A stretch of 35,426 bases of DNA from positions 1 to 35,426 of the forward strand of contig JAWQRN010000167.1 of the NCBI GenBank assembly GCA_033557685.1. Reading direction: 5' to 3'. Position numbers and translations under genes: made by a program. This document shows, piece by piece, positions 34,061 to 35,426 of this stretch. The notes beneath the pieces were generated by a model. That model did no database searches. It saw nothing but the letters and a program-made list of their open reading frames with translations, and had not been told where the DNA came from. Source of the DNA: Sperchopsis tessellata. Its lineage: Eukaryota > Arthropoda > Insecta > Coleoptera > Hydrophilidae. The stretch's first letter is position 1, and each line of letters begins with the position of its first letter.

Positions 34061-34790
34061 TAATTTGACCATATGTTTATATTTTTAGGAAGAAGTCCAG
34101 CAAAAAAAAGAAGGATGACTAGGCAATTCCACTACCGAGTTCAGACTACGAAATTGTACAGTATGTTTCGAACGATCACATCCGCTATAAATACTGTTAT
34201 ATGAAAATTGTAATTTATTATTATGTTATTGTAAACTACGCATTTTAAAAATAAATACACTTTATTTCTTTAAGTGTTATTTGTGAACCATTAAAAACTT
34301 TATACTATATTAGGTTCATTTTACTAAAATAAATTTCTTTATAATATTTAACAAGAAATTTATTATAAATTAACACATTTATATTATTTTAGTGCTTCAT
34401 TTCTTAAACAGAATATTACAAGACATTATGTCTCGTTTCTATAAATAGACTGTGAATGTTGGTTTTAACTAGATCCTAATTGGAAATTCTAATTCGTACA
34501 TTTTATTAGATGACTCAGCTAGCGTATTTAAGTAGTTCATATGACTGAAATCATATAAATAAACTAAGAGAATAATTTGTATATCGATTATATTAAGGCG
34601 TACATTATAGCTTAGAGAGTGTACGAAGGCTACTCCACCCCTTACACTATACTATACAAATTTTGCTGAATGCGATTTCTGTCGACTGGAGTTTACTTTT
34701 CTATAGCGTCGAAGTCTCAACTGGGGAACTGTTTCCGATGTATTCGTAATTAGAATACACGTATAGTAATATCAAATATTTAATCGAACT
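34061..34790. other. No gene recognised
   Basis: AT-rich DNA, possibly beginning with the 3' untranslated part of the LINE (AAAAATAAATACACTTTATT near 34250). The part 34610-34750 is GC-richer and faintly resembles 34800-34870 (CTCCACCCCTTAC and ACAAATTTT against TCTTCCCCTCTTACAAATTTT). Confidence 0.4.
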
Positions 34791-34794
34791 CAAT

Positions 34795-34965
34795 TTAACA
34801 CGAGGAGGGTGCGGCTTCTTCCCCTCTTACAAATTTTCCCCGATATTGGCAAAATTCTCTAAAAAACACGGCTGCCTGGCAATCTTTCCTCTTCACGAAT
34901 AGCTTCACAAGTTCAGTAATTTCCGGGGTAGAGGGAAAGCAGCTTACCTTATCTGAGCGTGTGAG
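34795..34965 (-). other. 56-codon open frame, possible exon
   Basis: Stop to stop the minus strand reads LTRSDKVSCFPSTPEITELV, then KLFVKRKDCQAAVFFREFC and YRGKFVRGEEAAPSSC before TAA. Composition is protein-like (charged, helical, four Cys) and G+C exceeds background. There is no Met. A donor-like GATAAG|GTAAGCTGC lies inside the frame near 34945. I do not recognise it; an old mobile-element ORF or a host exon are both possible. Confidence 0.25.
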
Positions 34966-35426
34966 TCACATACTTTGCAAATATGGGAAAACGAAAATAT
35001 ATCTAAGAGGATTCAAGAACTAAATCTATATTGATTTCGTATTATTTATCTTTTATGTATGGTCAATATTAAAATACTACGTTAGATGTTTTCCAAAGTC
35101 ATTCTTGGTTATGAACTTTTATGATAACTTCAAAACCAAAATATAACTGGTAAGCAGGAATGGATCCACCACAACGTTTAAAACAGCATACATAAATTTT
35201 ACTTTTGACGTAAAGACATTGGTGTAGAACCCCAACACAAACCAAACCGTAAAATAGGACTGCTCTGACCAATACCTATGTATTAAGCTCAAGGTGCTAA
35301 ATATCATTATGATATATACTAATTTAATCAACACACAATACTAATTATAATCCATAACTGTGAGCTGAGAGTCTTGAAATTTTAAATTGGAAACCCGAGA
35401 AATGCACATATTAAAACTACAACTAG
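34966..35426. other. No gene recognised
   Basis: AT-rich DNA to the end of the window. A 71-codon hydrophobic minus-strand frame (35119-35334) has background composition and no motif. Confidence 0.45.

Noticed and set aside
1..35426. CRISPR arrays, prophage, operons, bacterial promoters or terminators
   Set aside because: The window is eukaryotic in content, and no direct-repeat spacer arrays or prokaryotic gene organisation are present.

Overview
This is AT-rich eukaryotic DNA, most likely from an arthropod and probably an insect. The evidence is its mobile-element content: a Penelope-like element with a GIY-YIG endonuclease, RTE-type LINEs ending in a TGATGATG-like tail, CR1/Jockey-type LINEs, a mariner and a piggyBac relative. 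There are no operons, tRNAs, rRNAs or CRISPR arrays. I found no intact, confidently named host gene. The insect order cannot be settled from this sequence.

Layout. 1-1250: nothing recognised. 1260-3420 (-): decayed Penelope-like element. 3430-8190: mostly featureless, with one GC-richer pocket (4150-4400) and two diverged copies of an unnamed repeat (about 6150-6360 and 7600-7815). 8230-9212 (+): 5'-truncated RTE-type LINE. 9213-12430: nothing firm except an 80-bp direct repeat, a possible small exon and a GC-rich pocket. 12430-13480: very degenerate tandem repeat with a unit of roughly 115 bp. 13708-13845: strong inverted repeat flanked by 12-bp direct repeats. 15408-18960 (-): a mosaic of two RTE fragments of one family with a dead mariner between them. 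19530-24566: several candidate host exons on the minus strand. The best is a 271-nt terminal-exon candidate at 21535-21805 with a good splice acceptor, phase-compatible with a small exon at 22607-22662. A 131-codon open frame lies at 24171-24566. A short RTE 3' end lies at about 23822-23900. 26990-27310 (+): LINE reverse-transcriptase fragment. 28240-29390 (-): piggyBac-like transposase relic. 30600-33110 (+): LINE with remains of ORF1, endonuclease and RT. 33240-34060 (+): a second, GC-richer LINE RT relic. 34795-34965 (-): unexplained 56-codon frame.

All recognised mobile-element genes carry stops and frameshifts, and in the mariner all three catalytic positions are lost, so none looks autonomous. 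The window reads as intergenic or long-intron DNA that has collected old insertions. The most valuable leads are the candidate host exons around 19.5-24.6 kb and the three unnamed repeats (6.2/7.6 kb pair, 12.4-13.5 kb array, 13.7 kb hairpin). Element identifications come from motif recognition by eye, and boundaries are approximate.
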